A stretch of 64,000 bases of DNA, taken from positions 1,027,501-1,091,500 of the forward strand of contig NZ_CP046524.1 in assembly GCF_021497945.1 (NCBI RefSeq). Reading direction: 5' to 3'. Made by a program: the position numbers and the translations under genes. Under the pieces are notes generated by a model. It was not told where the DNA came from. It worked only from the letters and a program-made list of their open reading frames with translations, and ran no database searches. Below, piece after piece: positions 26,606-36,219 of this stretch; position 1 is the first letter of the stretch; each line of letters opens with the position of its first letter. Origin of the DNA: Streptococcus oralis (lineage in GTDB: Bacteria > Bacillota > Bacilli > Lactobacillales > Streptococcaceae).

Positions 26606-29600
26606 TTATTGAGCACTTAGCTCAGATTCACTTTGCGCTTGCTTTTCTGTTGGTTGAGAAGCAACTGTTTCACTGTCTTTCTCAGACTTAGATTGGCTAT
26701 CAGTTTCACTTGCTTTTGAACGGAGTTCCTGGTTCAATCTAATAATCTCTTTAGCTAGAGTGAGGAGACCTTCTTTATCACTGCTTTTGGCTGCAAGTTG
26801 ATCAAATAGGGCATCAACACGTTCAAAGTCAGCATCGGATCCTTTGTTATCCTCTAAGTACTTGTGAAGAGAGAGCAAGACATTATAGAGTTTTTGGTAG
26901 ATGATCACAGTTTGTGGATCTTTTTCTGCTTCTTTTTCCTCTCGTTGGATAGTCGCTGCAATACGATTTAAAAGATCCTCAAGTTGTGTTTTAGCTTCGT
27001 CAAGGTCTGCATTTTCCTTTTCAGTAGCCGCTTTGATATTAGCAGCTTCTTCAGCTAGGGATTGTTTGACACCATCCTCTTTAACACGTGCTAGGAGTTG
27101 GGCAACTTTAGTTAGGAGAGCATCCACTTCTTCCTTCTTAACATGGCTAACCCGCTCTTCTGGCATAAAATCACCGTAGAGTTCTTTTAGGAATTCATAG
27201 ATGGCTGTCTTAGCGGTTTGACTATCTACTTTTTCCGTATCTAGAATAGTCTTACCAGCTTTTGTAGAAACGGGTTCTTCTTTGAGAGCTTCTTCTACTT
27301 CTAGCTTAGTTTGGTAAATAGTTGGGAATAGCTTGTTCAAGTCGGTTGCTTTGAGGAAAGATTGTGACTGGTAAAGTTCCCATGTCAACTTGGCAACACG
27401 GTTCCGAAGTTCTTCTCTCAAACGACCATCAGATACATGTTCATAGAAATACTTGATGTACTCTACTGTTGTAACCCCTGTCCGATCACGGAAATCTTGC
27501 AAGGCCTGAAGTTTCGCTTCAATGGCAGCCAACTCTGTCTCATCTTGTGCTAGTTTTGCTTCCTGCAAATGTACCAAAAGATCTTTCTTAGACAAGCCAT
27601 AAGTGTCCGTATCCAGTGTATTGATCTTATCTACAAGGGCTTGGTACTTCTTATCTAAAGGTGAAGTTTCAACTGGTGCCACACTTTGATCCACATGGAT
27701 ATATTGCTTATCAAAGAGATCCAAGGCTGCTAGATATCCAGCAGTTGAGTTTGTTGCCAGTTTTTTCATATTTTCGGTGAACTGCCCCAAAGCAAGTTCA
27801 ACACGTCTCTGCATGATTGGCTGGTCTTTGTAGAGACTTCTGCTATCTGCTAAAAGTTGATCCACTTTAGATAGAACAGTTTGTTCATCAAATGCTCCAG
27901 GTTGATAGGTCGATTGTAGGGCTGGAATCTTGTTTTTCAAAGCTACTTCATAGCCCTTAGTTTGAACCTTGATGTAGTGATTGTGGTCTCCGTGAGGAAT
28001 CACAAAACTACCACTTTCTACCTGTAAACTATAAGGAGACACCCCATCACGTAGGGCAGTCGTATAAAGTTCATTTAGGAAATCCAGTTCTGGATTCCCA
28101 GTTTGGAGAGGAATACGAACATGTTCTTTTCGAACAGCATAGGGATGGATATGGGTTGGATCATAGGCTTGATCCGGATTTCCAAAGACAAAGAATCCAT
28201 TTGAAATACGAATCGCTTCGAGCGGAACTCCATAGGTCTGTGAGATATACTTGATTTTTTCTTCATCACTAGCATCTCTTGAGAAACTTTCCACAGTCTT
28301 TGCAAGTGGTTGAACCGGCTCAGACTGATGATTTTCTTTCAAGTGATCTTGGGCAGTTTTGATTTGAGCTGCAGTCAAGTCTTTCTTAAAGAAATAATGA
28401 GCGTGATCTCCATGAGAAACTACAAACCCTTGCTCATCCTCACTGATGACACGGTCAGCTGCAAAACCATGATCATGTTCTTCACCGTGATGGTGGTCAT
28501 GCTCCTCTCTATCATGGTCATGATCTTCATGGTTGGTATCCTGACTTCCATGGTCACCGTCTTGGTCATGATGATGATCCGATTGAGCTGGATGCTCTGC
28601 TGGTTTGCTTGGATTTTCCAAAGGTGTTGGTTTCCCACTGTCGCTAGATAAAGGAATCATTCGCGCAATCTTTTCTTCCAAGGCAGAAAGCTTTGTATAT
28701 GGGATGAAATGATAGTGATTTCCATGAGGAATCGCTACGCCACTTGGTGTTCTACTTGAAATCTTAGCAGGGTCAAAAATTAAGCCATCCGATTCCGCAT
28801 AACGTTGATTACTTGGAAGTGCATAGAGCTGTTTTAATAGATTCTGAAGGCTCTCTTCTGTATTGCTTGGTGTTTCAGTTTGTTGACTAGGATTAGTGGT
28901 TTGACTAGTTCCATTTTGACTTGGACGATAGTCAGTCACACTCGGTTGTTTTCTAGTTCCAGAGAGATAGGCTTGAGCAGCAGCCAATTCGCTAGCAGAC
29001 AAGGAACTTTTGGGAATGTAGTGGTAATGTCCACCATGAGGAACGATATAAGCATCACCAGTATCCTCTATAATATCAGATGGATTAAAGATGTATCCAT
29101 CATCGGTAGTATAACGTCCTTGTGATCGTGCAAGTGTCACTGCACTGTTAGAAGTTGGTGCATCGTGTGTATGACCTTGTTTTTGGCGTTCAATTTCGTC
29201 CTTCGTACGAACATTATCTGCATGTGCCGCATCCTTAAGGTAAACATAATACTTACCATCAACCTTGATAATGTAGCCACCTTTGATTTCATTGACAATA
29301 TCAGCGTCTTTGAGTTGATAATTGGCATCTTTCATCAACAGTTCTTCACTGAAAATCGCATCAAAAGGAACTTTACCATTGTAATAATGGAAATGATCAC
29401 CGTGTGATGTCACATAACCTTGGTCGGTAATTTTCACGACAATTTGTTCTGCCTGAATATCTTCTTTTTTGCTAACTTGATCTGGTGTCTGAGTCTCTGT
29501 TTTTTGAGAGTCTTGTTTCCCATCGACATAAGACACTCGGTTATTATCTTTGTTTCCTTCTACTTGGTGTTGGTTCAGTGCATAGATGCACAGACTTAGG

Positions 29601-29650
29601 GAAAAGACTAAAGCCGATCCCGCTGCAAGATACTTTTTCTTAATTTTCAT
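26606..29650 (-). CDS. pneumococcal histidine-triad (PhtE-like) surface protein, 1014 aa
   Basis: Pht proteins bind zinc at the cell surface and pass it to AdcAII; they also bind complement regulators. The signal-peptide region (residues 1-27) lacks a lipobox. Histidine triads HxxHxH lie at 83-88 (HGDHFH), 205-210 (HGGHYH), 309-314 (HGNHYH), 413-418 (HGDHAH), and later HGDHNH. A DPTHIHPY segment lies between the last two. Residues 353-394 form an extra His/Asp-rich linker with 14 His. The C-terminal 350 residues are long helices with coiled-coil character. It starts 7 bases after adcAII, in the same operon. Confidence 0.92.
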   Translation of the reverse strand: MKIKKKYLAAGSALVFSLSLCIYALNQHQVEGNKDNNRVSYVDGKQDSQKTETQTPDQVSKKEDIQAEQIVVKITDQGYVTSHGDHFHYYNGKVPFDAIFSEELLMKDANYQLKDADIVNEIKGGYIIKVDGKYYVYLKDAAHADNVRTKDEIERQKQGHTHDAPTSNSAVTLARSQGRYTTDDGYIFNPSDIIEDTGDAYIVPHGGHYHYIPKSSLSASELAAAQAYLSGTRKQPSVTDYRPSQNGTSQTTNPSQQTETPSNTEESLQNLLKQLYALPSNQRYAESDGLIFDPAKISSRTPSGVAIPHGNHYHFIPYTKLSALEEKIARMIPLSSDSGKPTPLENPSKPAEHPAQSDHHHDQDGDHGSQDTNHEDHDHDREEHDHHHGEEHDHGFAADRVISEDEQGFVVSHGDHAHYFFKKDLTAAQIKTAQDHLKENHQSEPVQPLAKTVESFSRDASDEEKIKYISQTYGVPLEAIRISNGFFVFGNPDQAYDPTHIHPYAVRKEHVRIPLQTGNPELDFLNELYTTALRDGVSPYSLQVESGSFVIPHGDHNHYIKVQTKGYEVALKNKIPALQSTYQPGAFDEQTVLSKVDQLLADSRSLYKDQPIMQRRVELALGQFTENMKKLATNSTAGYLAALDLFDKQYIHVDQSVAPVETSPLDKKYQALVDKINTLDTDTYGLSKKDLLVHLQEAKLAQDETELAAIEAKLQALQDFRDRTGVTTVEYIKYFYEHVSDGRLREELRNRVAKLTWELYQSQSFLKATDLNKLFPTIYQTKLEVEEALKEEPVSTKAGKTILDTEKVDSQTAKTAIYEFLKELYGDFMPEERVSHVKKEEVDALLTKVAQLLARVKEDGVKQSLAEEAANIKAATEKENADLDEAKTQLEDLLNRIAATIQREEKEAEKDPQTVIIYQKLYNVLLSLHKYLEDNKGSDADFERVDALFDQLAAKSSDKEGLLTLAKEIIRLNQELRSKASETDSQSKSEKDSETVASQPTEKQAQSESELSAQ

Positions 29651-29657
29651 AATCTCC

Positions 29658-30578
29658 TCATTTTAATTCTTCTGCAAGAACTTTCATATTTTCTTCTAGA
29701 TTTTCTAAGTAAGTTTTGTCATTTTCGGGGTCTGCTTCCAAAGGATTCAGTGTTTTCAGACTAACTCCTGTTGATTTGACCAGGGTTTCAGCAACTTTAG
29801 AAGAAGCATTGCTCTCAGTAAAAATGGTCTTGACATTATAGGTTTTGACGAACTCTTGGATTTCTGTCAACTGTCTGGGACTCGGCTCTTGTTCAGGGGA
29901 AATCCCTGCTATACCAAGTTGTTTCAATCCAAAGCGTTTAGCCAGGTAAGAAAAGGCTGTGTGTTGCGTAACAAAGGTCTTTTGACTTGCTTTTTCAAAA
30001 ATAGGCTGGTATTTCTTAGTCAATCCTTGAGCTTTAGCGATAAAGTTTTTGGCATTCTTTTGATAGGCTTCCTTATTGGCACTATCAAGCTCCGAAAGTT
30101 TATCCGCAATAATCTGCGCTTCTTCGCCTGCTTTTTCAGGATCTAACCAAGTGTGCGGGTCGTAAAGTGTTTTTTCATCAATACCGTCACCAGCTTCTAC
30201 ATCTTCCAAACCTGGAACACGCTCCAAGGTCATTCCTTCAGATGCTTCTAAAACTTTTACTTTTGATTTTTTTAAGTTGGGATCCAGACTTCCCGCCCAA
30301 GATTCCAATGTATGCGAGTGGTAGACAAAGACATCCGCATCATAGATAGCAGCAATATCATTTGCTGACGGTTCATATGAGTGAATACCACTGCTTGACT
30401 GAATCATTCGAACATCATTCAAGTCACCAGATACCTCTTTAACCATGGCATAGACTGGGTAAAAACTTGTGACAATCTTCATCCCTTTTGCTTCTTGTTT
30501 TTCTTTTTGACTACATGCTCCTAAGACAAGAGCCAATAAACTGGCCATCAATAATAGGATCGTTCTTTTTTTCATCAT
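29658..30578 (-). CDS. adcAII: zinc-binding lipoprotein AdcAII (Lmb family)
   Basis: AdcAII is the substrate-binding lipoprotein that delivers Zn(II) to the AdcBC importer. Lipobox LGAC lies at about residue 21 (SLLALVLGACSQKE). The cluster-9 binding fold carries zinc ligands in FVYHSHTLE, YDPHTWLDPE, FVTQHTAFSYL and the Glu of FTESNASS. Unlike AdcA it has no His-rich loop and no ZinT domain, so partner Pht proteins are thought to supply zinc. The promoter carries several AdcR boxes. Start is ATG at 30578 or the adjacent one at 30575. Confidence 0.95.
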   Translation of the reverse strand: MMKKRTILLLMASLLALVLGACSQKEKQEAKGMKIVTSFYPVYAMVKEVSGDLNDVRMIQSSSGIHSYEPSANDIAAIYDADVFVYHSHTLESWAGSLDPNLKKSKVKVLEASEGMTLERVPGLEDVEAGDGIDEKTLYDPHTWLDPEKAGEEAQIIADKLSELDSANKEAYQKNAKNFIAKAQGLTKKYQPIFEKASQKTFVTQHTAFSYLAKRFGLKQLGIAGISPEQEPSPRQLTEIQEFVKTYNVKTIFTESNASSKVAETLVKSTGVSLKTLNPLEADPENDKTYLENLEENMKVLAEELK

Positions 30579-30584
30579 TACTCC

Positions 30585-30649
30585 TTAACTAGTATTTAAC
30601 CATTTAATTAACTAGTAAATAGTTTATCTTTATTTACACTATCTGTCAA
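30585..30649 (-). promoter_or_regulatory. adcAII promoter with AdcR boxes
   Basis: Minus-strand TTGACA (30649-30644), 17-base spacer and TAAACT (30626-30621) form the promoter. AdcR consensus is TTAACNRGTTAA. Here TTAACTAGTAAA (30608-30619, one mismatch) and TTAACTAGTATT (30585-30596) lie over the start site and leader. Zinc-bound AdcR should repress both adcAII and the following pht gene. Confidence 0.75.
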
Positions 30650-30671
30650 GATATTTTGCACATTTTCATGA

Positions 30672-30711
30672 AAAAAATGAGAACTAGAACTCACATTCTG
30701 TTCTCATTTTT
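30672..30711 (-). terminator. terminator of the upstream pht gene
   Basis: AAAAATGAGAAC / GTTCTCATTTTT forms a strong stem after the first pht gene, so it and adcAII are separate transcripts. Confidence 0.8.
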
Positions 30712-30763
30712 CGTTTTCCAGTTCTCCTATCCTGTTTTTAGGAGTTAAAAAACACTGCTACGA

Positions 30764-33301
30764 CTACTTACTCTCCCTTAACAAAGCCAATAGTTTTTCA
30801 GCTTCTGCCATAATGGTATTGTTGTCCTGGGCGCCAAATAGCAAGTTATTCTTTAATCCCGTGAGAGTTTCTTTGGCATTGGACTTGATAATGGGGTCTT
30901 GAATTTTTGCAAGTAAATCTTCAGTCTCTCTCAACTTCGCTTCAACCTTTTCAGTCTCAACCTGAGTTTCTTCTGGCTCCTCTGGTGATTCTTCTTCTGG
31001 CTCCTCAGTCGGTTTAGGAGACTCTGGTTTCTCACTCTGAGGTTTCTCTTCGCGAGGTTTTTCTCCCTCAGGTTTTTCTGTCCGAGGTTTTTCAACTGAT
31101 GGTTTTTCAACTGATGGTTTTTCCGATTGATTGTTACCAGCTTGACCATTTTGGTTTCTTTGAACATGGTCACTTGCATTCCCCCATCCACTATCTGAAT
31201 GCGGACGTTCGTTTGGATGTTCAACATAGTACTTCACAGTCGCAAAGAGATCCTCTAGAGTATACCCCTTAGGTGCCTCATAAAGACCTTCGTCAAACCA
31301 CTCAAATTTGATGTTATGGTAATGGTCATAATGAGGAATGATTAAACTACCGTTTTTAACTTCCACGGTATGTTGGAGATTGTAAGGCATACGATCAAGG
31401 GGCACCTTCTTAGCCGCTTTCACGCGATTGTAGATAGCTTCTGCTCCTTTGGCCTCCGTATTTCCTGAACCCTGATGATCTGTTGATGGAGAGGTCAAAC
31501 CTTTCTCTTTAGCATAAGCCTGGGCTGCCGCTCTTTCGGCTTCAGACAAACTATCTTTCTTAATCCAATGACTGTGGGTCATATGTGGAGTTACATAGGC
31601 TTCCCCCTCATCACTGGTGATATCACGAGGATCAAAGATATAGCCATCTTCTGTTGTATACTTGCCTGCCAACTTGGCTACTTGAATCTCATTATCTGTG
31701 TAAGCTATTTGCGCATTCGCTTTTCCTAAACGTTCTGGATGACGAATCGGTGCTAAAAATGCAAGGATGTCATCAACCAACTTAACCTTATCACTTCTTT
31801 CATCATTTAAACGTTCCAACAGTTTATCCAAAGTGTTAAAATCAGTTTGGCGCCCTTTATTAGAAATCAAATCTTGATGAATTCTTGCTAGTAAATCATA
31901 AGCCTTATTGTAAAATTCTCGATCACCAGACGGGAGGTTGGTTTTCCTAGCTCCTAGCTTATGAGACAAACTTTCTTGCTTGGCTAGTTTGCTATCAATG
32001 GCTGCACCAGTTTCTGCTGAAAGTTCCTTAGCAGGAATATAACGTGAGGTTCCATTCTCCTCAAAGACATATCCATCGGCTACTTTTCGAATCGCCTGTT
32101 TGACCAATTTCTCATCTATTGGATTGCTTGGAGCTAGTTGAGGATTTGGTGCAGGTTGTGGACTCGGACTGGGTTCCGGAGTCGGTTGTGGACTTGGTTC
32201 TTCTGGTCTTGAATCTGGCACCCAATGGTTCGAACTGTAACGAAGAGGAATAATACGAGCGATTCGTTCTTCCAATTCAGACATTTGTTCATAAGGGATA
32301 AAGTGGTAATGGTTACCATGAGGGACAGCTACACCTCTGGCTGTTCGACTTGTGATTTGTGCTGGGTCGAAAACAAGACCATCAGATTCTACGTGTCGTT
32401 GGCTCAAAGGCAGTTTGTAGAGCTGTTTCAAAAGACTATCAATGTCATCACTTTGACTTCCTTGACTGTCAGTATTGCTGTTGTTACTTGTGTTAGTATT
32501 TGTAGTTCCCTGATTGCTTACAGAAGGAACCCAGTTAGTTCTTGGGCTACTATCACTATTTTGTCGGCGATAGGTTCTTGAACTTGACAGATTGCCCCGA
32601 CCAGATAGGAAGGCTTCTGCAGCAGCCAATTCGCTGGCTGATAACTCACTCTTAGGAATATAATGGTAATGGTCGCCGTGAGGAACGATATAAGCATCAC
32701 CAGTATCTTCAATGATATCAGAAGCATTAAAGATGTAGCCATCATCTGTGGTGTAGCGTCCTTGTGAACGTGCCAAGGCTACCGCACCATCGTTTGCTGA
32801 GGTTCCTCCTTCACGATGCTGACTATGCTCTTGTTTTTGTCGATTAATTTCTTCTTTCGTACGGACATTATCTGCGTGGGCTGCATCCTTAAGGTAAACA
32901 TAGTATTTTCCGTCCACCTTGATAACATAACCACCCTTGATTTCACTGATAATATCCTCGTCCTTGAGCTGGTAGTTTGGATCCTTCATGAGCAACTCTT
33001 CACTGATGATAGCGTCATAAGGAACCTTGCCATTGTAATAATGATAGTGGTCGCCATGTGAAGTGACATAGCCTTGGTCTGTTATCTTGATGACGATTTG
33101 TTCGGCATTGATGCCTTCTTTTTTACTAACCTCATCAGGAGTTAGATTCTCCGTTTTTTGCGTCGCTTGTTTACCATCAACGTAAGACACACGATTATTT
33201 TCCTTGACTATTCTAGCTTGATACAATCCCAACTCATAAGAACAAACACTTAAAATCAAGGCTGCCGCAGAACCAGCTAGATATTTTTTATTAATTTTCA
33301 T
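30764..33301 (-). CDS. pneumococcal histidine-triad (PhtA/B/D-like) surface protein, 845 aa
   Basis: The start is ATG at 33301 (MKINKKYLAGSAAALILSVC), the conserved Pht signal region; an extension to 33337 has no homology. HxxHxH triads are HGDHYH at 82-87 and 208-213, HGNHYH near 340, and later HMTHSH and HYDHYH. After about residue 720 there is a proline/glutamate-rich stalk of EKP repeats (EKPSVEKPSVEKPRTEKP) followed by a short helical end. It binds zinc and acts at the surface. It has its own AdcR-controlled promoter. Confidence 0.93.
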   Translation of the reverse strand: MKINKKYLAGSAAALILSVCSYELGLYQARIVKENNRVSYVDGKQATQKTENLTPDEVSKKEGINAEQIVIKITDQGYVTSHGDHYHYYNGKVPYDAIISEELLMKDPNYQLKDEDIISEIKGGYVIKVDGKYYVYLKDAAHADNVRTKEEINRQKQEHSQHREGGTSANDGAVALARSQGRYTTDDGYIFNASDIIEDTGDAYIVPHGDHYHYIPKSELSASELAAAEAFLSGRGNLSSSRTYRRQNSDSSPRTNWVPSVSNQGTTNTNTSNNSNTDSQGSQSDDIDSLLKQLYKLPLSQRHVESDGLVFDPAQITSRTARGVAVPHGNHYHFIPYEQMSELEERIARIIPLRYSSNHWVPDSRPEEPSPQPTPEPSPSPQPAPNPQLAPSNPIDEKLVKQAIRKVADGYVFEENGTSRYIPAKELSAETGAAIDSKLAKQESLSHKLGARKTNLPSGDREFYNKAYDLLARIHQDLISNKGRQTDFNTLDKLLERLNDERSDKVKLVDDILAFLAPIRHPERLGKANAQIAYTDNEIQVAKLAGKYTTEDGYIFDPRDITSDEGEAYVTPHMTHSHWIKKDSLSEAERAAAQAYAKEKGLTSPSTDHQGSGNTEAKGAEAIYNRVKAAKKVPLDRMPYNLQHTVEVKNGSLIIPHYDHYHNIKFEWFDEGLYEAPKGYTLEDLFATVKYYVEHPNERPHSDSGWGNASDHVQRNQNGQAGNNQSEKPSVEKPSVEKPRTEKPEGEKPREEKPQSEKPESPKPTEEPEEESPEEPEETQVETEKVEAKLRETEDLLAKIQDPIIKSNAKETLTGLKNNLLFGAQDNNTIMAEAEKLLALLRESK
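30990..31130 (-). repeat. EKP-type repeats in the pht gene
   Basis: Codons for a proline/glutamate repeat (units like VEKPS, TEKPE, EEKPQ) occur about eight times in tandem near the 3' end of the gene. Two 15-base copies encoding EKPSV are identical, so copy number may vary by slippage. Confidence 0.7.
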
Positions 33302-33372
33302 CGAAACTCTCTTTCTTTTTGATATTTCTAGTTGCAATTCATTTCTAAATTGCAGAAACTCCTCTCTAAAAG

Positions 33373-33434
33373 TTAACTGGTTAATAGTTTACTCCTAAAT
33401 TTTCAACTTGTCAAGAATTTTATGAACCAGTTAA
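33373..33434 (-). promoter_or_regulatory. pht promoter flanked by two AdcR boxes
   Basis: Minus-strand TTGACA (33414-33409), 17-base spacer and TAAACT (33391-33386) form the promoter. A perfect AdcR box (TTAACTGGTTAA on the plus strand, 33373-33384) lies over the start site and a near-perfect one (TGAACCAGTTAA, 33423-33434) lies upstream of -35. Their centres are 50 bases apart. Confidence 0.85.
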
Positions 33435-33521
33435 CAATTTTTTGTTTTCTACACTACCTTCTATCTGAACAGTCTGATTTAAGAATCCTATATTGAAAAT
33501 CAATCACCAAATTTTTAAAGC

Positions 33522-33549
33522 AAAAAATCCCTGCAACTGAGTTGCAAGG
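33522..33549 (-). terminator. terminator of ptsHI
   Basis: CCTTGCAACT / AGTTGCAGGG followed by ATTTTTT on the minus strand lies just after the ptsI stop. Confidence 0.8.
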
Positions 33550-33558
33550 ACCTTTCAA

Positions 33559-35292
33559 TTAATCAAAGTCAACGTATTCTTTTTGAAGTTCAAGAACTTC
33601 TTCCATTGTTGAGCATTCTGCAAGGGCACGGTTTGCGTACTCTTCCATCTTAGCTGTGTCGAGTTTTTTCATCAGGCTACGTGTACGAAGGACAGATGTT
33701 GCTGACATAGAGAACTCATCCAAGCCCATTCCGACAAGAAGTGGAACAGCCTTTTGGTCACCAGCCATCTCACCACACATACCAGCCCATTTACCTTCAG
33801 CGTGAGCTGCTTTAATAACGTTGTTGATCAAACGAAGGATTGATGGGTTGTATGGTTGGTAAAGGTATGAAACTTGTTCGTTCATACGGTCTGCTGCCAT
33901 TGTGTATTGGATCAAGTCGTTTGTACCAATTGAGAAGAAGTCAACTTCTTTTGCAAATTGGTCTGCAAGCATAGCCGCTGCAGGAATCTCGATCATAATA
34001 CCAACTTGGATATTATCCGCAACTGCAACACCTTCAGCAAGAAGGTTTGCTTTTTCTTCGTCAAAGACTGCTTTCGCTGCACGGAATTCTTTCAAGAGTG
34101 CAACCATTGGGAACATGATACGCAATTGACCGTGTACAGACGCACGAAGAAGGGCACGGATTTGTGTGCGGAACATAGCATCTCCAGTCTCAGAGATAGA
34201 GATACGAAGGGCACGGAATCCAAGGAATGGGTTCATTTCGTGAGGCATATCGAAGTAAGGAAGTTCCTTATCTCCACCGATATCCATTGTACGAACGACA
34301 ACAGGTTTACCATTCATTCCTTCAAGTACAGCTTTGTATGCTTCATACTGCTCGTCTTCTGTTGGGAAGTCTTGAGAATCCATGTACAAGAACTCTGTAC
34401 GGTAAAGACCAACAGCTTCGGCACCGTTGGCATTGACACCTTCAACGTCTTTTGGAGTACCGATATTAGCAGCCAATTCAAAGTGTTTACCATCAGCAGT
34501 CACTGTTTGAGCATCTTTCAAAAGTGCCCATTCAGCTTTTTGCTTCGCATAAGCTTCACCAGCAGCCTTGAATTCAGCTGCTTGCTCATCAGTCGGGTTG
34601 ATAATAACCTCACCTGTGATACCGTTAACGGCAAGAATGTCACCGTCTTTAACAATTTCAGTGATGTTGTTTGTACCTAATACTGCCGCGATTTCAAGTG
34701 TACGCGCCATGATAGCTGAGTGGCTTGTACGTCCACCAATGTTGGTTACAAAAGCTTTTACAAAGTTTTTGTCCAATTGAGCTGTATCTGAAGGAGTCAA
34801 GTCATGCGCAATCACGATCACTTCTTCATTGATAGAAGCTGGGTTTGGCAATTTTTTACCAAGGAGATTTGCCAATACACGTTTTGTCACGTCGCGGATA
34901 TCCGCTGCACGTTCTTGCATGTATGGGTTGTCTTCCATGCCTTCAAAGATAGTGATAAACATGTCTGTCACTTCTTTCAGACCTGCTTCTGCATTCACTT
35001 TCTTCGCACGGATAGTTTCTTTAATTTGGCTGATCATTTCAGGATCAGCAAGCACCATTAAGTGAGCGTCAAAAACTTGAGCAGCTTCTTCCCCTAGCGT
35101 ACCTACTGCTTTCTCACGGATAACAGAAAGCTCGTCTTGTGATGCTTGTAAAGCGGCATCAAGGCGAGCTTCTTCTGCGTTTGTATCTTCGACTGTAACA
35201 GTCTCGAATGACAAATCCGGTTGAACGAGTAGATATGCTTTAGCAACTGCAACACCATCTGACGCTGCGATTCCTTTAAGCATTTCTGTCAT
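33559..35292 (-). CDS. ptsI: PTS enzyme I
   Basis: Enzyme I takes phosphate from PEP and passes it to HPr, feeding all PTS importers, including the lac and galactitol-type PTS in this window. The start is ATG at 35292 ([20 protein letters not shown]), or the better-spaced ATG three codons later. The active-site His lies in [15 protein letters not shown]-binding signatures are [32 protein letters not shown] and [19 protein letters not shown]; the catalytic Cys is in WAGMCGEMA. It begins 4 bases after ptsH. Confidence 0.97.
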   Translation of the reverse strand: MTEMLKGIAASDGVAVAKAYLLVQPDLSFETVTVEDTNAEEARLDAALQASQDELSVIREKAVGTLGEEAAQVFDAHLMVLADPEMISQIKETIRAKKVNAEAGLKEVTDMFITIFEGMEDNPYMQERAADIRDVTKRVLANLLGKKLPNPASINEEVIVIAHDLTPSDTAQLDKNFVKAFVTNIGGRTSHSAIMARTLEIAAVLGTNNITEIVKDGDILAVNGITGEVIINPTDEQAAEFKAAGEAYAKQKAEWALLKDAQTVTADGKHFELAANIGTPKDVEGVNANGAEAVGLYRTEFLYMDSQDFPTEDEQYEAYKAVLEGMNGKPVVVRTMDIGGDKELPYFDMPHEMNPFLGFRALRISISETGDAMFRTQIRALLRASVHGQLRIMFPMVALLKEFRAAKAVFDEEKANLLAEGVAVADNIQVGIMIEIPAAAMLADQFAKEVDFFSIGTNDLIQYTMAADRMNEQVSYLYQPYNPSILRLINNVIKAAHAEGKWAGMCGEMAGDQKAVPLLVGMGLDEFSMSATSVLRTRSLMKKLDTAKMEEYANRALAECSTMEEVLELQKEYVDFD

Positions 35293-35296
35293 TTCC

Positions 35297-35560
35297 TTAT
35301 GCCAATCCTTCTTTTTCCATAGTTTCAGTGATTGCAGCGATTGCGTCGTCAGCATCTGCACCTTCAGCTGAAATTGTAACGTCAGCACCTTGGCCAACAC
35401 CAAGACTCATAACACCCATGATAGATTTAAGGTTTACTGATTTACCTTTGTACTCAAGAGTGATATCTGAAGCAAATTTGCTAGCTGTTTGAACCAACAA
35501 TGTTGCTGGACGTGCGTGGATACCTGTTTCTGCCACTACGTGGAAATCTTTAGAAGCCAT
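35297..35560 (-). CDS. ptsH: phosphocarrier protein HPr
   Basis: HPr relays phosphate from enzyme I to the sugar-specific IIA proteins through His15 ([12 protein letters not shown]). It also serves as CcpA co-repressor when HPr kinase phosphorylates Ser46 ([16 protein letters not shown]). Both sites are intact in the 87-residue protein. AAAGGAG lies upstream. The cre sites near the lac and gat promoters in this window are the expected targets of this second role. Confidence 0.97.
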   Translation of the reverse strand: MASKDFHVVAETGIHARPATLLVQTASKFASDITLEYKGKSVNLKSIMGVMSLGVGQGADVTISAEGADADDAIAAITETMEKEGLA

Positions 35561-35622
35561 AGTTTGACTCTCCTTTAAGTGTTTTCTATTTGAGTTATAA
35601 GTGATAACCCTTACAATAGTGT

Positions 35623-35651
35623 ATTATATCACCTTCAAGATAATTTTTCAA
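35623..35651 (-). promoter_or_regulatory. ptsHI promoter
   Basis: TTGAAA (35651-35646) and TATAAT (35628-35623) with a 17-base spacer lie about 65 bases before ptsH. Confidence 0.8.
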
Positions 35652-35722
35652 GTATTTTATGGACTTTCTTCAATTTCCTTTCAGATAACTTGCTGAAAAT
35701 CTTCTATATAAATTATCAACAT

Positions 35723-35885
35723 ACAGGATATAGTTTTTTTGTTTTAATAAACTTTGATAGTTCAATGAAAGTCAAAGCTTATGTTTCAAAAACCACTATA
35801 TCTTGTATTTGGTTTTTAAAACTGTAACTTTTAGGCACAAGATTTAGTTTAAAAAGTTTGACAAAGTTTTTTTTTCTGATATACT
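35723..35885 (+). promoter_or_regulatory. nrdH-nrdE promoter with NrdR-like boxes
   Basis: TTGACA (35858-35863), 16-base spacer and TATACT (35880-35885) form the promoter. NrdR-like boxes occur upstream: ACAGGATATAGTTT (35723-35736), its opposite-strand relative ACCACTATATCTTGT (35792-35806), and a weaker ACAAGATTTAGTTT (35837-35850). NrdR is the ATP/dATP-sensing repressor of ribonucleotide reductase genes. The rest of this 360-base gap holds no gene. Confidence 0.65.
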
Positions 35886-35920
35886 AAGAAAGTAATCAAA
35901 TTTTATGAGGAGTTACGAAA

Positions 35921-36139
35921 ATGGTAACGGTTTATTCTAAAAATAATTGTGTACAATGTAAAATGACCAAACGTTTCTTGGATAGCAACAACGTGGCTTA
36001 TCGTGAGATCAATCTTGACGAGCAACCTGAGTACGTCGATCAAGTTAAAGAGCTCGGTTTCAGCGCAGCTCCTGTTATCCAAACACCAACTGAAGTCTTT
36101 TCAGGCTTCCAACCAGGAAAACTGAAACAATTAGCATAA
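35921..36139 (+). CDS. nrdH: glutaredoxin-like protein NrdH
   Basis: NrdH is the electron donor for the class Ib ribonucleotide reductase. The 72-residue thioredoxin-fold protein has the redox motif CVQC (YSKNNCVQCKMTKRFL), typical for NrdH (CVQC or CMQC), and the C-terminal SAAPVIQTP and GFQPGKLKQL. GAGGAG lies upstream. It precedes nrdE by 80 bases and probably shares its transcript. Confidence 0.95.
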   Translation: MVTVYSKNNCVQCKMTKRFLDSNNVAYREINLDEQPEYVDQVKELGFSAAPVIQTPTEVFSGFQPGKLKQLA

Positions 36140-36219
36140 TCTTAGTACATCATCCAGAAGAGATTGCTTCTAGGGCTAACTTAGAGGCCTTTCTTTTGTA
36201 ATTAGATAAGGGAAATTTT

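Noticed and set aside
35761..35785. Sequence resembling the start of a pneumococcal BOX element
   Set aside because: Only about 20 bases are similar; the conserved boxA body and boxC end are missing.
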